Of a stretch of DNA of 64,000 nt, positions 26,401-34,462 are shown in pieces. Position 1 is the stretch's first letter; each line of letters opens with the position of its first letter. Made by a program: the position numbers and the translations under genes. Origin of the DNA: Luteolibacter luteus (lineage in GTDB: Bacteria > Verrucomicrobiota > Verrucomicrobiia > Verrucomicrobiales > Akkermansiaceae); the NCBI RefSeq assembly GCF_012913485.1, contig NZ_CP051774.1, positions 3,720,001-3,784,000 on the forward strand, given 5' to 3'. The notes under the pieces were generated by a model. It saw only the letters and a list, made by a program, of their open reading frames with translations. It searched no databases and was not told the DNA's origin.

Positions 26401-28860
26401 GCGGAGCTTGAGGGGCGATGCACCCGGGAATTTGCGAGCGCTGACCCGGCAGCCCTTCATGCCGATCTAAAGCTTCTCGCTGATCCCTCCGCGCCACCCG
26501 CTGTCATCGCTCTGAAGAGCCAGCTGCTCTCTTCGGATCAAGGCCCGGCCTTGGTCAAGATGCTTGCCTCCCTCAATTCCAGCTTCCAAGTGCTGGAGCG
26601 GGACTTGAAGGAACTCATCGACCATGCGGAAGGAAGCAGCCTCTCCGTCCTTGCGGCCGCGGTGCGTGAGATGCGGGAGGAAATGGATAGTCTCCCCGAA
26701 TTGCTTCCGGCCCTTCGCGATCTGGCTGCTGCTCCGGAATCCCTGCGCCGTTCCGTGCGGGAGTTTCCCTTCACCTCGGAAGAGTTTGAGGCCGCCTGTG
26801 CGCGCAAGACCCTCGAGGCACTCTATCGCGAGGACCGCATGCTTCAGCGCTTCGATTGCCACGTGCTTCAGCAGAAGCTCGATCGTCTGGCAGCCGCACA
26901 TCGCCAATGGCTGGAGCACAATGCCGCTTGGATCCGCGGCCAAGTGAGACGCCGCTTTGTCGAGCACGTCCAGCTTGCGAACCAATCGGCTACGGTGCTT
27001 TCGGCGGACCAGAAGCTCTTCAAGAAATCCTACAGCGCCGGTCGCCGCGAGCTGGAGCACGAGTTCGGCAAGACGATGCGCTACAAGTCGATCCGCGATC
27101 TCGCCGCCGGCGAAAGCGGGGAGGTGGTCCGCGACCTCAAGCCGATCTGGCTGATGAGCCCGCTCTCCGTTTCGGACGCGCTGCCGATGGAGCCTGATTT
27201 GTTCGATGTCGTCATCTTCGACGAAGCGAGCCAGATCCCGGTGGAAGATGCGGTGCCCGCCGCCTACCGCGCGCCGCAGGTCATTGTCGTGGGTGACGAA
27301 ATGCAGCTTCCACCGACGAGCTTCTTCAGCAGTGGCAGCGATGCCGAGGACGAGATCACCGTCGAAGAGGAAGGTGAGTCCGTCAGCGTGCTCATGGATG
27401 CCGATAGCTTCCTCACGCAATGCGCGCGGAATCTGCCCAGCACCTTGCTCGCGTGGCACTACCGCAGCCGCTATGAGTCGCTCATCAGCTTCAGCAATGC
27501 GGCTTTCTATGGGGGCGAGCTCTACACCATCCCTGACCGCCAGATGGCGCTTGATGACAAGGCGGAACTGCTCGTGGAGAGCCCCATGGAAGCTGCCGAA
27601 CTCGTTCCCGCGATCCTCGGGCGCCCGATCAGCTACATCCGCTGCTCGAAGGCTCCGTATATCGATCGCCGCAATCCCGCCGAAGCCGCCGTGGTCGCCC
27701 AGCTTGTCCGCGAGCTCCTCGTGTCAGGAAACAAGCTTAGCATCGGTGTCGCCGCCTTCAGCGAAGCCCAGCAGGGAGAAATCGAATCCTCCTTGGAATC
27801 CCTGGCCAAGGAGGACAGTGCTTTCGGCACGCTTCTTGAAGCCGAGTATGTCCGTGAAGAAGACGACCAATTCTGCGGGCTCTTCGTGAAGAACCTCGAG
27901 AACGTTCAAGGCGACGAACGCGATATCATCCTCATGTCCGTTTGCTACGCGCCCGATACCGATGGGAAGATGCGGATGAACTTTGGTCCCATCAACCAGC
28001 GCGGCGGCGAGAAGCGTCTCAATGTGATCTTCAGCCGCGCCCGCCACCACATGGTGCTGGTGAGCAGCATCGGCCATCAGCAGATCACCAACGACTACAA
28101 CGACGGCGCCCGAGCACTGCGGAACTTCCTCCACTACGCCGAGAGCCTTTCCCGTGGCGAGCCCGCCGCTGCCCGCCAGGTGCTGGATGGCCTCAATCCC
28201 CTCAAGCGCAAGTCCCTCGCCTCCGCAGCCACCGGCAGCGCCATCGCCGGACAAATCGCCGGCGCCCTCAAGCGGCGCGGCTGGTCTGCCGATACCGATG
28301 TCGGCCAGAGCCGCTTCCGCTGCGATGTCGCCGTCCGCGAACCGGGCGCGGATCGCCATCAACTCGCCATCCTCATCGAAGGAACACGCACGACGAATGT
28401 CCTCGAGCACTTCCACACTCGTCCGGGCATCCTCCGCGCCTTCGGCTGGCAGGTCGTCTTGGTGGTCGCGAAGGATTGGTGGCACGAGCCCGAAGCCGTG
28501 CTCACCCGCATCGAACGTCTGCTCCGCCGCGAGATTGCGGAGGAGGAAGAAACCATTATCGAAGAAGAACCTCAGCCTTCACCCGTAGCGCCTCCCGCAT
28601 TGGAGCCGCCCGTGACTCCCGGGCCTCCATCTCTTCCCGCCCCAAGCACCCTAGGCCGCCGCTTCGAGTTTACCGAGGGCAACTCCCGGAAATTCTGGGC
28701 CGTCGCGCAAGAGGGCGCCTCGCTCGTGGTCCGCTTCGGCCGTATCGGCACTACCGGACAGGTTCAAACGAAGACCTTCGCCGATGAACCGCGAGCCCAG
28801 CGTGAAATGAACAAGCTCATCACCGAGAAGACAGGAAAGGGCTACGTCGAAGTGAGCTAG
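23401..28860 (+). CDS. giant DUF4011/SF1 helicase with kinase-like N-terminus, nuclease-like and WGR domains
   Basis: 1819 residues. About 20-220: kinase C-lobe-like segment (REVAAIHEAGRV, then TDIHSLGLLLASL), lacking an N-lobe and the HRD and DFG motifs. About 240-600: DUF4011-like region starting RLFEVSRRNRLLYFKSSQT. About 615-1560: SF1 (COG1112/UPF1-like) helicase with Walker A GPPGTGKS (Lys646), Walker B VVIFDEAS (Asp1274, Glu1275), GDEMQLPP, motif V ENVQGDERDIILMS and motif VI RLNVIFSRARHH. About 1610-1715: a Vsr/DUF559-like endonuclease fold (FRCDVAV, AILIEG, then WQVVLVVAKDWW). 1750-1819: WGR domain (VVRFGRIGTTGQ). The architecture recalls antiphage helicases such as Mokosh type I, but no PLD nuclease is present. 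Confidence 0.85.
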   Translation: MTDSPFLRFLEHGAGQGGFEVDDVLAAVLPLMREVAAIHEAGRVAPLRGLSSLVVHEERALGLSSPDGIEPSSNAAKVYQLLAPVGHGIQVIGGTRRESEDMWVTKVSNLDVGSGDEEITKPLYLPGYVTWEHAIGHHDELTDIHSLGLLLASLACGLDFSDRDELEKFANHRKNLFALAPRLHPVVSALIVSMTELHRGKRAQDLSSLIRQLENYRGQPVDTDVFALPGLESATKSGRRKIIQTHLRDRLFEVSRRNRLLYFKSSQTTLNLTHASVPLVLDYRNIQPDQLLFWHEGVAAELGSGKALPLQKWLRLEEAPYLPGQLDKLISEARRSRAEYGFSQLRLVIAFLRWNNLKESPNERIHSPLLLLPVELVKKKGVKDHYTLEPQGTEAEVNPALRHYLKQLYDLDLPVMVDLRETSLAAFHEKVKALIHATEPGVTLELSDKPKIQLIHERAKQSLDQYRRRMARQARRVNRSGSLDYSYDRSDFRPLGLQMFQRLVLPAPLPLREMAGAPPRPRTPFMVPPAEATVTDRQMYALVEEAEGNPYSWEFDLCAVTLANFNYRKMTLVRDYANLIEHDTPNAAFDRVFSIEPKAIEPESAPSLPPSDQHLIIAADATQIGAIAKARRGDSLIIQGPPGTGKSQTITNLIADYVARGRRVLFVCEKRAAIDVVFHRLRQQGLDELCCLIHDSQTDKKEFILNLKQTYEQWLAAGDENGQGEAMRAAALRAMDAELAALEKYLAQIHSVPAGSNATANELLQRLIEIRGIHDGQACPPLDAVAEERLPDFKQWQEHGESVIRLGEVLRDLGASSVFALHPMRWLGEPVITRDHPLEGLAGSFDEVERKLDDLDDALQQTGLPAEHWDTLAEIGQLLGFANRLLPLAERGLLGLLDSSSERHAEFVKLVGDYQAKRQHLEAKRTKTANWTDKLPPEDTANALALAPKLQGVFKFLNPAWWRLRKVLNARYDFSKHAVAPAWEQILSDLSAEHAAASGLAELEGRCTREFASADPAALHADLKLLADPSAPPAVIALKSQLLSSDQGPALVKMLASLNSSFQVLERDLKELIDHAEGSSLSVLAAAVREMREEMDSLPELLPALRDLAAAPESLRRSVREFPFTSEEFEAACARKTLEALYREDRMLQRFDCHVLQQKLDRLAAAHRQWLEHNAAWIRGQVRRRFVEHVQLANQSATVLSADQKLFKKSYSAGRRELEHEFGKTMRYKSIRDLAAGESGEVVRDLKPIWLMSPLSVSDALPMEPDLFDVVIFDEASQIPVEDAVPAAYRAPQVIVVGDEMQLPPTSFFSSGSDAEDEITVEEEGESVSVLMDADSFLTQCARNLPSTLLAWHYRSRYESLISFSNAAFYGGELYTIPDRQMALDDKAELLVESPMEAAELVPAILGRPISYIRCSKAPYIDRRNPAEAAVVAQLVRELLVSGNKLSIGVAAFSEAQQGEIESSLESLAKEDSAFGTLLEAEYVREEDDQFCGLFVKNLENVQGDERDIILMSVCYAPDTDGKMRMNFGPINQRGGEKRLNVIFSRARHHMVLVSSIGHQQITNDYNDGARALRNFLHYAESLSRGEPAAARQVLDGLNPLKRKSLASAATGSAIAGQIAGALKRRGWSADTDVGQSRFRCDVAVREPGADRHQLAILIEGTRTTNVLEHFHTRPGILRAFGWQVVLVVAKDWWHEPEAVLTRIERLLRREIAEEEETIIEEEPQPSPVAPPALEPPVTPGPPSLPAPSTLGRRFEFTEGNSRKFWAVAQEGASLVVRFGRIGTTGQVQTKTFADEPRAQREMNKLITEKTGKGYVEVS

Positions 28861-28875
28861 GCCCGCCCCGCTCCA

Positions 28876-30873
28876 TCACTGCACGATTTCCTGCGGCGCA
28901 TCCGGCAGCGCATCGATGAAGAGCCTGCCGTAGCGCTTCGTCAGGATCCGGTTGTCGAGAATGCACACCAGACCGTGATCCTTCGCCGTGCGGATCAGGC
29001 GGCCCACCCCTTGGCGCAGCTTCAGGATCGCCTCCGGCACCGAGTATTCCATGAAGGGATTTCCGCCTTCCGCCTCCAGCGCTTCGAGGCGCGATTGGGT
29101 GAGCGGATGATCCGGCACCGCGAAAGGCAGCCGGGTCACGATCACATTCGAGAGCGTCTCACCCGGCACGTCGACCCCGGTCCAGAAGCTATCCGTGCCG
29201 AAGAGGATGCTGTCCACATCCCGGCGGAATTCCTCCACCATCCGGTGCCGCGGCATGCCGTCGCCCTGCACCAGCAGGCGCCAGCCCTTCTTCTCGAAAT
29301 GGCTACGCAGCTTGTCCGCCGCATCACGCATCGTGCGATAGCTCGTGAAGAGCACGAAGGCCTTCCCCTCGCTGAATTCCACTGCCGTGCGGATCGCTTC
29401 CACCAGAGCCTTCCCATACTGGGGACTCGTCGGCTCCGGCATATTCTTCCAGATGCAGATCTTCATCTGCTTTTGGAAATCGAAGGGGCTGCCAATGCAC
29501 AGCGCCGGCACATCGTCCGCGCCCACCCGGCCGCGGAACCAGCCGAGCTCCGGATCGCCCACGCCCAGCGTCGCGCTGGTCATCACGCAGGACTTTCCGG
29601 GCGCGAAAAGGAGCGGCTTCAGCTTGTCCGCCACCCGGATCGGTGCGGCGTGCAGGGAAAACAGGCTCTCATCGCGGCCCGAGCGCTCGATCCAGTGGAC
29701 ATGGTCGTCACCGCTCTGGTCGAGGAAGCAGCCGATCGCCCCATGAGTCTCGCGCAGCTTGCGAGAAGCATCTTGGAGCTCGGCGCGCGTCGTCTCGCTT
29801 TCCACATCCGCCGCCAGTGCATCGATCTCCTGCCAGAGACGGCGCAGCGGTTCAGCCGCGGAATTCGGCACCAGTTCCGGCTCGCGGACCCGCCATTCCT
29901 TCGAGTATTCGCCGAAATGCGCGGCGTGGCCCAGATTGCCGAAAAAATCATCGGCTGATTTCAGCGCCTCCTCCACCGCGTTCATCACCGAGGCCTTCCG
30001 GAAAGAGCGGAGGATGCCCTTCTTGGTCCTCGGATTGTAGAGCCGCTGGAGGTCGAAGCGCATGCCCGCCTGGCTCACACGGAGGCCCAGTTGGATCGCC
30101 GCCACCTGCTCCAGCGTGTGCGCCTCGTCGAGGACCGCGAAATCGTTCGGAAACAGGAAACCCGAGGGCTTCTCCTCCTCGAAAGTATCGCCGGTATTCA
30201 GCAGCGCGAAGAAGAGCGTGTGGTTGACCACGATCAGGTTCGCATCCGCCGCTGCCTTCCGGGCTTCTTGGAAGAAGCAATTTCCCCGCGGACCGCAGTA
30301 GCGGGCGGTGCAGACATGAGGCTCCGAGCAGACCTGCAGCCACACCTTCATCGAGGGGCTGAAATCGAGATCGCTCAAGGTCCCGTCCTTCGTGCCCTCC
30401 GCCCAGCGGCGGATCTGCTCCAGCTCGTCGTTCTCCGTCGAAGTGAAAAGGTCGCCGGATTGCTCGAAGGCCCGCTTCAAGCGCGCCGGGCAGAGGTAAT
30501 TTTGCCGCCCCTTCAGAAGCACCGCCGGCAGCTCCTCGCCGAGCAGCTTGCGGACGATCGGAATGTCCTTCCGTACCAGCTGCTCCTGCAGATTGATCGT
30601 GTGGGTGGAGATGATCGCTTTTCGCCCCGTTTGCAGGGAGTACTTGGAGGCGGGTAGCAGGTAGGCCAAGGACTTGCCAACCCCGGTGCCTGCCTCCGCG
30701 ACGAGGCAGCGTTTCTCCACCAGTGCCTCCGCGACCGCGACCGCGAGCTGTTGTTGCTCAGGCCGGAACTCGAAGTCCCGGGAGCGAGCGAGGCTGCCGC
30801 CGTTCGAGAAAGCCAGACCGATTTCCTCCACGAACGCGTCGGGCAGCGGCTGTCCCTCGAGGGCGGAAATCAT
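28876..30873 (-). CDS. ATP-dependent DNA helicase, DinG/YoaA (XPD-like)
   Basis: A 665-residue SF2 helicase. Motifs: Q-motif region FEFRPEQQQLAVAVAEAL, Walker A AEAGTGVGKSLAY, DEAH (AVLDEAHTLEQ), SATLG and the final GVGRLIRT. Four Cys between motifs Ia and II (YLCPARL, HVCTARYCGPRGNC) are placed to bind the XPD-type 4Fe-4S cluster. Such enzymes unwind 5'-3' and resolve R-loops or damaged forks. The ATG at 30873 (MISALEGQ) fits the family better than the track start at 30912. It is convergent with the giant helicase (15-bp gap) and divergent from the LptF/G gene. Confidence 0.93.
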   Translation of the reverse strand: MISALEGQPLPDAFVEEIGLAFSNGGSLARSRDFEFRPEQQQLAVAVAEALVEKRCLVAEAGTGVGKSLAYLLPASKYSLQTGRKAIISTHTINLQEQLVRKDIPIVRKLLGEELPAVLLKGRQNYLCPARLKRAFEQSGDLFTSTENDELEQIRRWAEGTKDGTLSDLDFSPSMKVWLQVCSEPHVCTARYCGPRGNCFFQEARKAAADANLIVVNHTLFFALLNTGDTFEEEKPSGFLFPNDFAVLDEAHTLEQVAAIQLGLRVSQAGMRFDLQRLYNPRTKKGILRSFRKASVMNAVEEALKSADDFFGNLGHAAHFGEYSKEWRVREPELVPNSAAEPLRRLWQEIDALAADVESETTRAELQDASRKLRETHGAIGCFLDQSGDDHVHWIERSGRDESLFSLHAAPIRVADKLKPLLFAPGKSCVMTSATLGVGDPELGWFRGRVGADDVPALCIGSPFDFQKQMKICIWKNMPEPTSPQYGKALVEAIRTAVEFSEGKAFVLFTSYRTMRDAADKLRSHFEKKGWRLLVQGDGMPRHRMVEEFRRDVDSILFGTDSFWTGVDVPGETLSNVIVTRLPFAVPDHPLTQSRLEALEAEGGNPFMEYSVPEAILKLRQGVGRLIRTAKDHGLVCILDNRILTKRYGRLFIDALPDAPQEIVQ

Positions 30874-30973
30874 GCGGACGGCATTTGCACCGGGGAGCGG
30901 CCCCCCTGCCAAGCACCAAACCGGCGATCTTTACAAACCGCCAATGCATCGCATGCTCCCGCCCAGTCCTGCC

Positions 30974-32323
30974 ATGCCGCGCATCCTCGTTCCCATGCTG
31001 CTTGCCCTCGGCGGCGCGCTCCTAGCCCTGAAGGTGGGCCCTGCCGAGCAACAGCAAGTCTGGGATCAATTGAGCAATTTCCCGGACGTTCAGGCAGAGG
31101 CCCACTCGCTCCGGCCCGTGATTGCGGTGGCGCTTTGCTTTCTCCCCGCGCTGGGCGGGCTCTTCTACGCCATGGGCGGCACGCTGGCCCGCTATGTGAG
31201 CCGGCAGTTCCTGATGATTTTCCTGATCTGCGTGGCGGGGCTTTTCGTCATCTGGATGATTTCCGATCTCGGGGACAATCTGGACGATCTGAAAAACAGT
31301 CCCAGCCCTTCGCAGTTCGCGGTGCAGCTCTATGGGGCGCGGCTGCCGGAGATCGCAGTAATGTTGCTGCCCTACTCGCTGCTGCTTTCGATTCTCTACT
31401 GTCTGGGCAAGCTTTCGCGCTCGCGCGAGATCGTCGCGATGATCCAGACCGGTCGCGGCCTCGCCCGGCTCACGGCTCCCTTCCTGGTGGCCGGAGCCCT
31501 CGCCGGGCTGCTCTGCGCGGGCCTGAATTACCAGTGGGCACCCGCCGCGGTGGCGAAGGAGAATTCGATCCTGCGGAAGGCCCGGGGCCAAGATGGCGTG
31601 GCAGAGCCGAATATCCGCTATCGGAATATCCCCGCACGGCGCCTCTGGATGGTGGGCGCTTTCCCGCCTGATTACCAGAAGGGCGCCCCGCTTTCCGATG
31701 TCACGGTGATCCAGGAGCGTCCGGATGGCTCCTTGGAGAGCATCCTCACCGCCAAGCGCGCGTCCTGGTCTCCGATGCTCCGCGATTGGAAATTCTACGA
31801 GGTCCGGAAACAGGTCATCAAATCCGAGGGATCCCGGCCGGTATTCGAGCAAGGCATTCCGGATCCGCTGGTGATCACCGGCTGGAACGAGGTGCCGACC
31901 CAGATCATCCGTCCCGGTCTACCCGCCGTGCAACTGGGTATCCCGGATTTGAATGACTGGCTGGAGTCGAATCCTGATGGTGCCTGGGCGAACCGCGGCG
32001 GTCACTTGACCCAGTGGCACTATCGCTGGGCCCAGCCCTTCAATTGCCTGATTGTGGTGCTGCTGGCGACGCCGCTCGGCGTGGTATTCTCGCGCCGGGG
32101 GACCAGCGGCGGCGTGGCCATGGCGGTTTTCCTCTGCGCCGGGATGCTCTTCGTTTCCAATATCTTCCTTAGCTTGGGAGATTCCGGGCACCTCCGGCCC
32201 GGCTGGGCGGCCTGGCTGCCGAACCTCCTTTTCGGGAGCTTGGCCGTTTACCTCTTCCAGCGGCGCTTGGCGGGTCGTCCGATTTACCAGACACTCCGGA
32301 AGTTCATTCCCGCCGAGGCTTGA
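30974..32323 (+). CDS. LptF/LptG-family lipopolysaccharide export permease
   Basis: 449 residues. The YjgP/YjgQ fold has six TM helices, with LARYVSRQFLMIFLICVAGLFVIWM as the canonical first helix, the coupling region SRSREIVAMIQTGRG, a beta-jellyroll periplasmic domain (about 210-340) and the C-terminal helices FNCLIVVLLATPLGVVFSRRG. It should form part of the LPS-transport ABC complex. Before the canonical TM1 there is an extra stretch of about 75 residues with two hydrophobic segments, longer than usual LptF/G. ATG choices at 30944 and 30953 are also possible. No partner LptF or LptB is in the window. Confidence 0.88.
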   Translation: MPRILVPMLLALGGALLALKVGPAEQQQVWDQLSNFPDVQAEAHSLRPVIAVALCFLPALGGLFYAMGGTLARYVSRQFLMIFLICVAGLFVIWMISDLGDNLDDLKNSPSPSQFAVQLYGARLPEIAVMLLPYSLLLSILYCLGKLSRSREIVAMIQTGRGLARLTAPFLVAGALAGLLCAGLNYQWAPAAVAKENSILRKARGQDGVAEPNIRYRNIPARRLWMVGAFPPDYQKGAPLSDVTVIQERPDGSLESILTAKRASWSPMLRDWKFYEVRKQVIKSEGSRPVFEQGIPDPLVITGWNEVPTQIIRPGLPAVQLGIPDLNDWLESNPDGAWANRGGHLTQWHYRWAQPFNCLIVVLLATPLGVVFSRRGTSGGVAMAVFLCAGMLFVSNIFLSLGDSGHLRPGWAAWLPNLLFGSLAVYLFQRRLAGRPIYQTLRKFIPAEA

Positions 32324-32368
32324 AGCCGACGCCCTTTCCGTTTCCGCTTTCCGCGTTCCGATTCCCCA

Positions 32369-33169
32369 ATGGCCCTTCAAGAATCCTGGCATATCCGCTC
32401 CCGCGGTCGATCCTGCGCTGCCACCGAGCGCCCTTTCGAAGACGGCGAGAAGATCATGACCGCGCTGTTTCCGGACCCGGAATCCTCCGGCTACCTACGG
32501 AAAGATTATTGCTTGGATGCTTGGAAGGCGCGGACGGCGGAGGACGAGAAGCCGCTTTCCTTCTGGAAGACGGTCTATCACGCGCCGGTCGTGGGTGAGA
32601 AACCGGACGCCTTCAAGAAGGAGAGCCCGGAGGAGCTGCTCCGCCGTCTGGTGGAGGAGGAGGAAGATCATACCGAGAATGTCCGCTACATCCTGGCGGT
32701 CATGCTGGAGCGCCAAAAGGTTCTCCGGGAAACCGACACCCAGCGCACGCCATCCGGCATCCTGCGCGTCTACGAACACCGGAAGCAGGGCGACCTCTTC
32801 ATCGTGCGTGACCCCGATATTCCGCTCAGCCAGGTGGAGAAGGTGCAGGAGGAAGTGGTGATGCTGCTCGAGACCGGTGGCCGGATTCCCGATCCGGAAG
32901 AAATCGCCGCGGCGGAAACTCCCGCGGAGGTCGAAGCATCCGCGCCTGCGGAAGCGGTGTCCGAGACTGAGGTTGAGGCTCAAGGAGCGGGTAATGAAGA
33001 GGAGCCAGCCCCGCCTGACGAAGAAATCTCCCGTGGTGAGCCGGATCAGGAAGACGCCGGGGACGAGCTCATCGTGGACGGGGAAAGCGTCGATGCAGAG
33101 CTCGCGGCTGCCGAGGAGATCCTTCCAGATGTGGAGTCCGATTACGTGGCTTCCAACGAGGAGGAGTGA
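32369..33169 (+). CDS. conserved protein with acidic C-terminal tail, function unknown
   Basis: 266 residues, soluble. The first 160 residues form a conserved-looking domain: SWHIRSRGRSCAATERPFEDGEKI, then YLRKDYCLDAW, then an Arg/Glu-rich helical part with YILAVMLERQKVLRE and a small beta unit (LRVYEHRKQGDLFIVRDPDI). The C-terminal 100 residues are low complexity and strongly acidic (runs of E, A and P). The Cys/W/R pattern resembles a family I associate with Verrucomicrobiota and Planctomycetota but cannot name. It begins 46 bp after the LptF/G gene and is probably in its transcript. Confidence 0.72.
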   Translation: MALQESWHIRSRGRSCAATERPFEDGEKIMTALFPDPESSGYLRKDYCLDAWKARTAEDEKPLSFWKTVYHAPVVGEKPDAFKKESPEELLRRLVEEEEDHTENVRYILAVMLERQKVLRETDTQRTPSGILRVYEHRKQGDLFIVRDPDIPLSQVEKVQEEVVMLLETGGRIPDPEEIAAAETPAEVEASAPAEAVSETEVEAQGAGNEEEPAPPDEEISRGEPDQEDAGDELIVDGESVDAELAAAEEILPDVESDYVASNEEE

Positions 33170-33212
33170 GCGGTGCAAAACGCACTGCATATTGCACCTA
33201 ACAGGGCTGCGG

Positions 33213-33244
33213 GACGCCCCCTTGGAGGGCGCATTTTCCCTTTT
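33213..33244 (+). terminator. weak intrinsic terminator
   Basis: A short CGCCC/GGGCG stem (33215-33219 with 33227-33231) followed by ATTTTCCCTTTT. It lies 45 bp after the acidic-tail gene. The stem is short, so this is tentative. Confidence 0.4.
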
Positions 33245-33361
33245 GGCATGGGGTGCGGCGGACTAACTGTTTGATGATTAGCACCCGTATTCGGGTGGCA
33301 TGGCCTTTGCGAGAGAAGGGGCAAGAAGGGAGCGCCCCTCGCTCCTGAAATTTGCAAAGCC

Positions 33362-34402
33362 ATGAAGACTCCGATTCTCTTCCGCGCCACCCGCTGGATG
33401 ATTCTGGCGGCCGCCGTCGGCCTCGCCAGCGCCACTCCGGAATTCGGCCCGCAGGGCGATTCCGATACCGCCGATTTCATCGAAATGGATGTGAAGGCCG
33501 ACAATCGCATGATCGGTTCAAAGGTGGAAGTCGCCGTTGAGAACGGCATCGCCACGCTTAACGGGACCGCTATTTCCCTAGAGCAGACGGAGCGTGCCGC
33601 GGCCCGCGCCATGGCCACCGCCGAGATCCGCGCGGTGGTGAATCGCCTCCGGATCATCGATCCGGTCGCCAAGGATGCCGTTCTTGCCGAACGGGTTCAG
33701 CAGCGGCTTTCCAAGAGCGAAGCGATCGATGCCTCGCGCATCCGGGTGATTGTGGATGGCCGGAAGGCCACCTTGGCCGGGCAGGTGGGAAGTTGGGACG
33801 AGCAGGAGCTGGCTCGCGAGATCGCCACGGAAATTCCCGGATTGAAGGAGATCAGCAATCGCTTGGAAGTGACCTTTGATACGGTCCGCACCGACTCCGC
33901 CATCAAGGCCCAGATCCTCCACATGGTTCACGACGATCCGCTGTGCCAAGGCATCACGATCGACGTGAAGGTGAAGGATGGCGTGGTTAGCCTCGGCGGC
34001 GAGGTGGGCAGCCCGGGAGAAAAAGACCAGCTGGTCCACCGCTCCCATGTCACCGGTGTCACGGAAGTCTGGGCGGACGACATCATGGTGAATCGCGATC
34101 TCGCGATGGAGGGCATGAATGGAAAGATCACGAAGCCGTCCGATACCCTGCGGGTCTTGGAGGATGCTTTCGCCGCGGATCCGCGCCTGAAGGGTGCCGA
34201 TATCCAGGCTTCCGCCGCAGGTAACCAAGTCACGCTTACCGGTACCGCTCCGAATGATGAGGCGCGCGCTGCTGCTGAATCCACGGCCCGCGGGATCCCG
34301 GGCGTGATGATCGTTGCGAATGAGGTTCGCGTCGCGGGTGGTGTCAGCCAACCCACTGCTGCTATTTCGAAGGACCAACGTCTGGCCACGGTGGTCGAGT
34401 AA
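33362..34402 (+). CDS. periplasmic multi-BON-domain protein (OsmY-like)
   Basis: 346 residues with a signal peptide (MILAAAVGLASATP). At least three and probably four BON domains follow in tandem, each with a V-x-V-x-x-G-x-x-[TS]-L-x-G core: VEVAVENGIATLNGTAISLEQ (about 55-75), IRVIVDGRKATLAGQVGS (about 127-145), IDVKVKDGVVSLGGEVGS (about 200-218) and IQASAAGNQVTLTGTAPN (about 280-298). BON proteins such as OsmY bind phospholipid or protect the envelope under stress. The gene is single, ending in a convergent hairpin. Confidence 0.88.
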   Translation: MKTPILFRATRWMILAAAVGLASATPEFGPQGDSDTADFIEMDVKADNRMIGSKVEVAVENGIATLNGTAISLEQTERAAARAMATAEIRAVVNRLRIIDPVAKDAVLAERVQQRLSKSEAIDASRIRVIVDGRKATLAGQVGSWDEQELAREIATEIPGLKEISNRLEVTFDTVRTDSAIKAQILHMVHDDPLCQGITIDVKVKDGVVSLGGEVGSPGEKDQLVHRSHVTGVTEVWADDIMVNRDLAMEGMNGKITKPSDTLRVLEDAFAADPRLKGADIQASAAGNQVTLTGTAPNDEARAAAESTARGIPGVMIVANEVRVAGGVSQPTAAISKDQRLATVVE

Positions 34403-34426
34403 ACCGATCGAGTTTCGACGCGGAAT

Positions 34427-34462
34427 CAGGCGATCGCTGGGAGGCGGTCGCCTGTTTCGTTT
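34427..34462 (+). terminator. intrinsic terminator of the BON-protein gene
   Basis: An 11-bp stem (34427-34437 with 34444-34454, one G-T pair) with a 6-nt loop, followed by TTTCGTTT. It reaches the end of the convergent membrane-protein gene. Confidence 0.75.
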
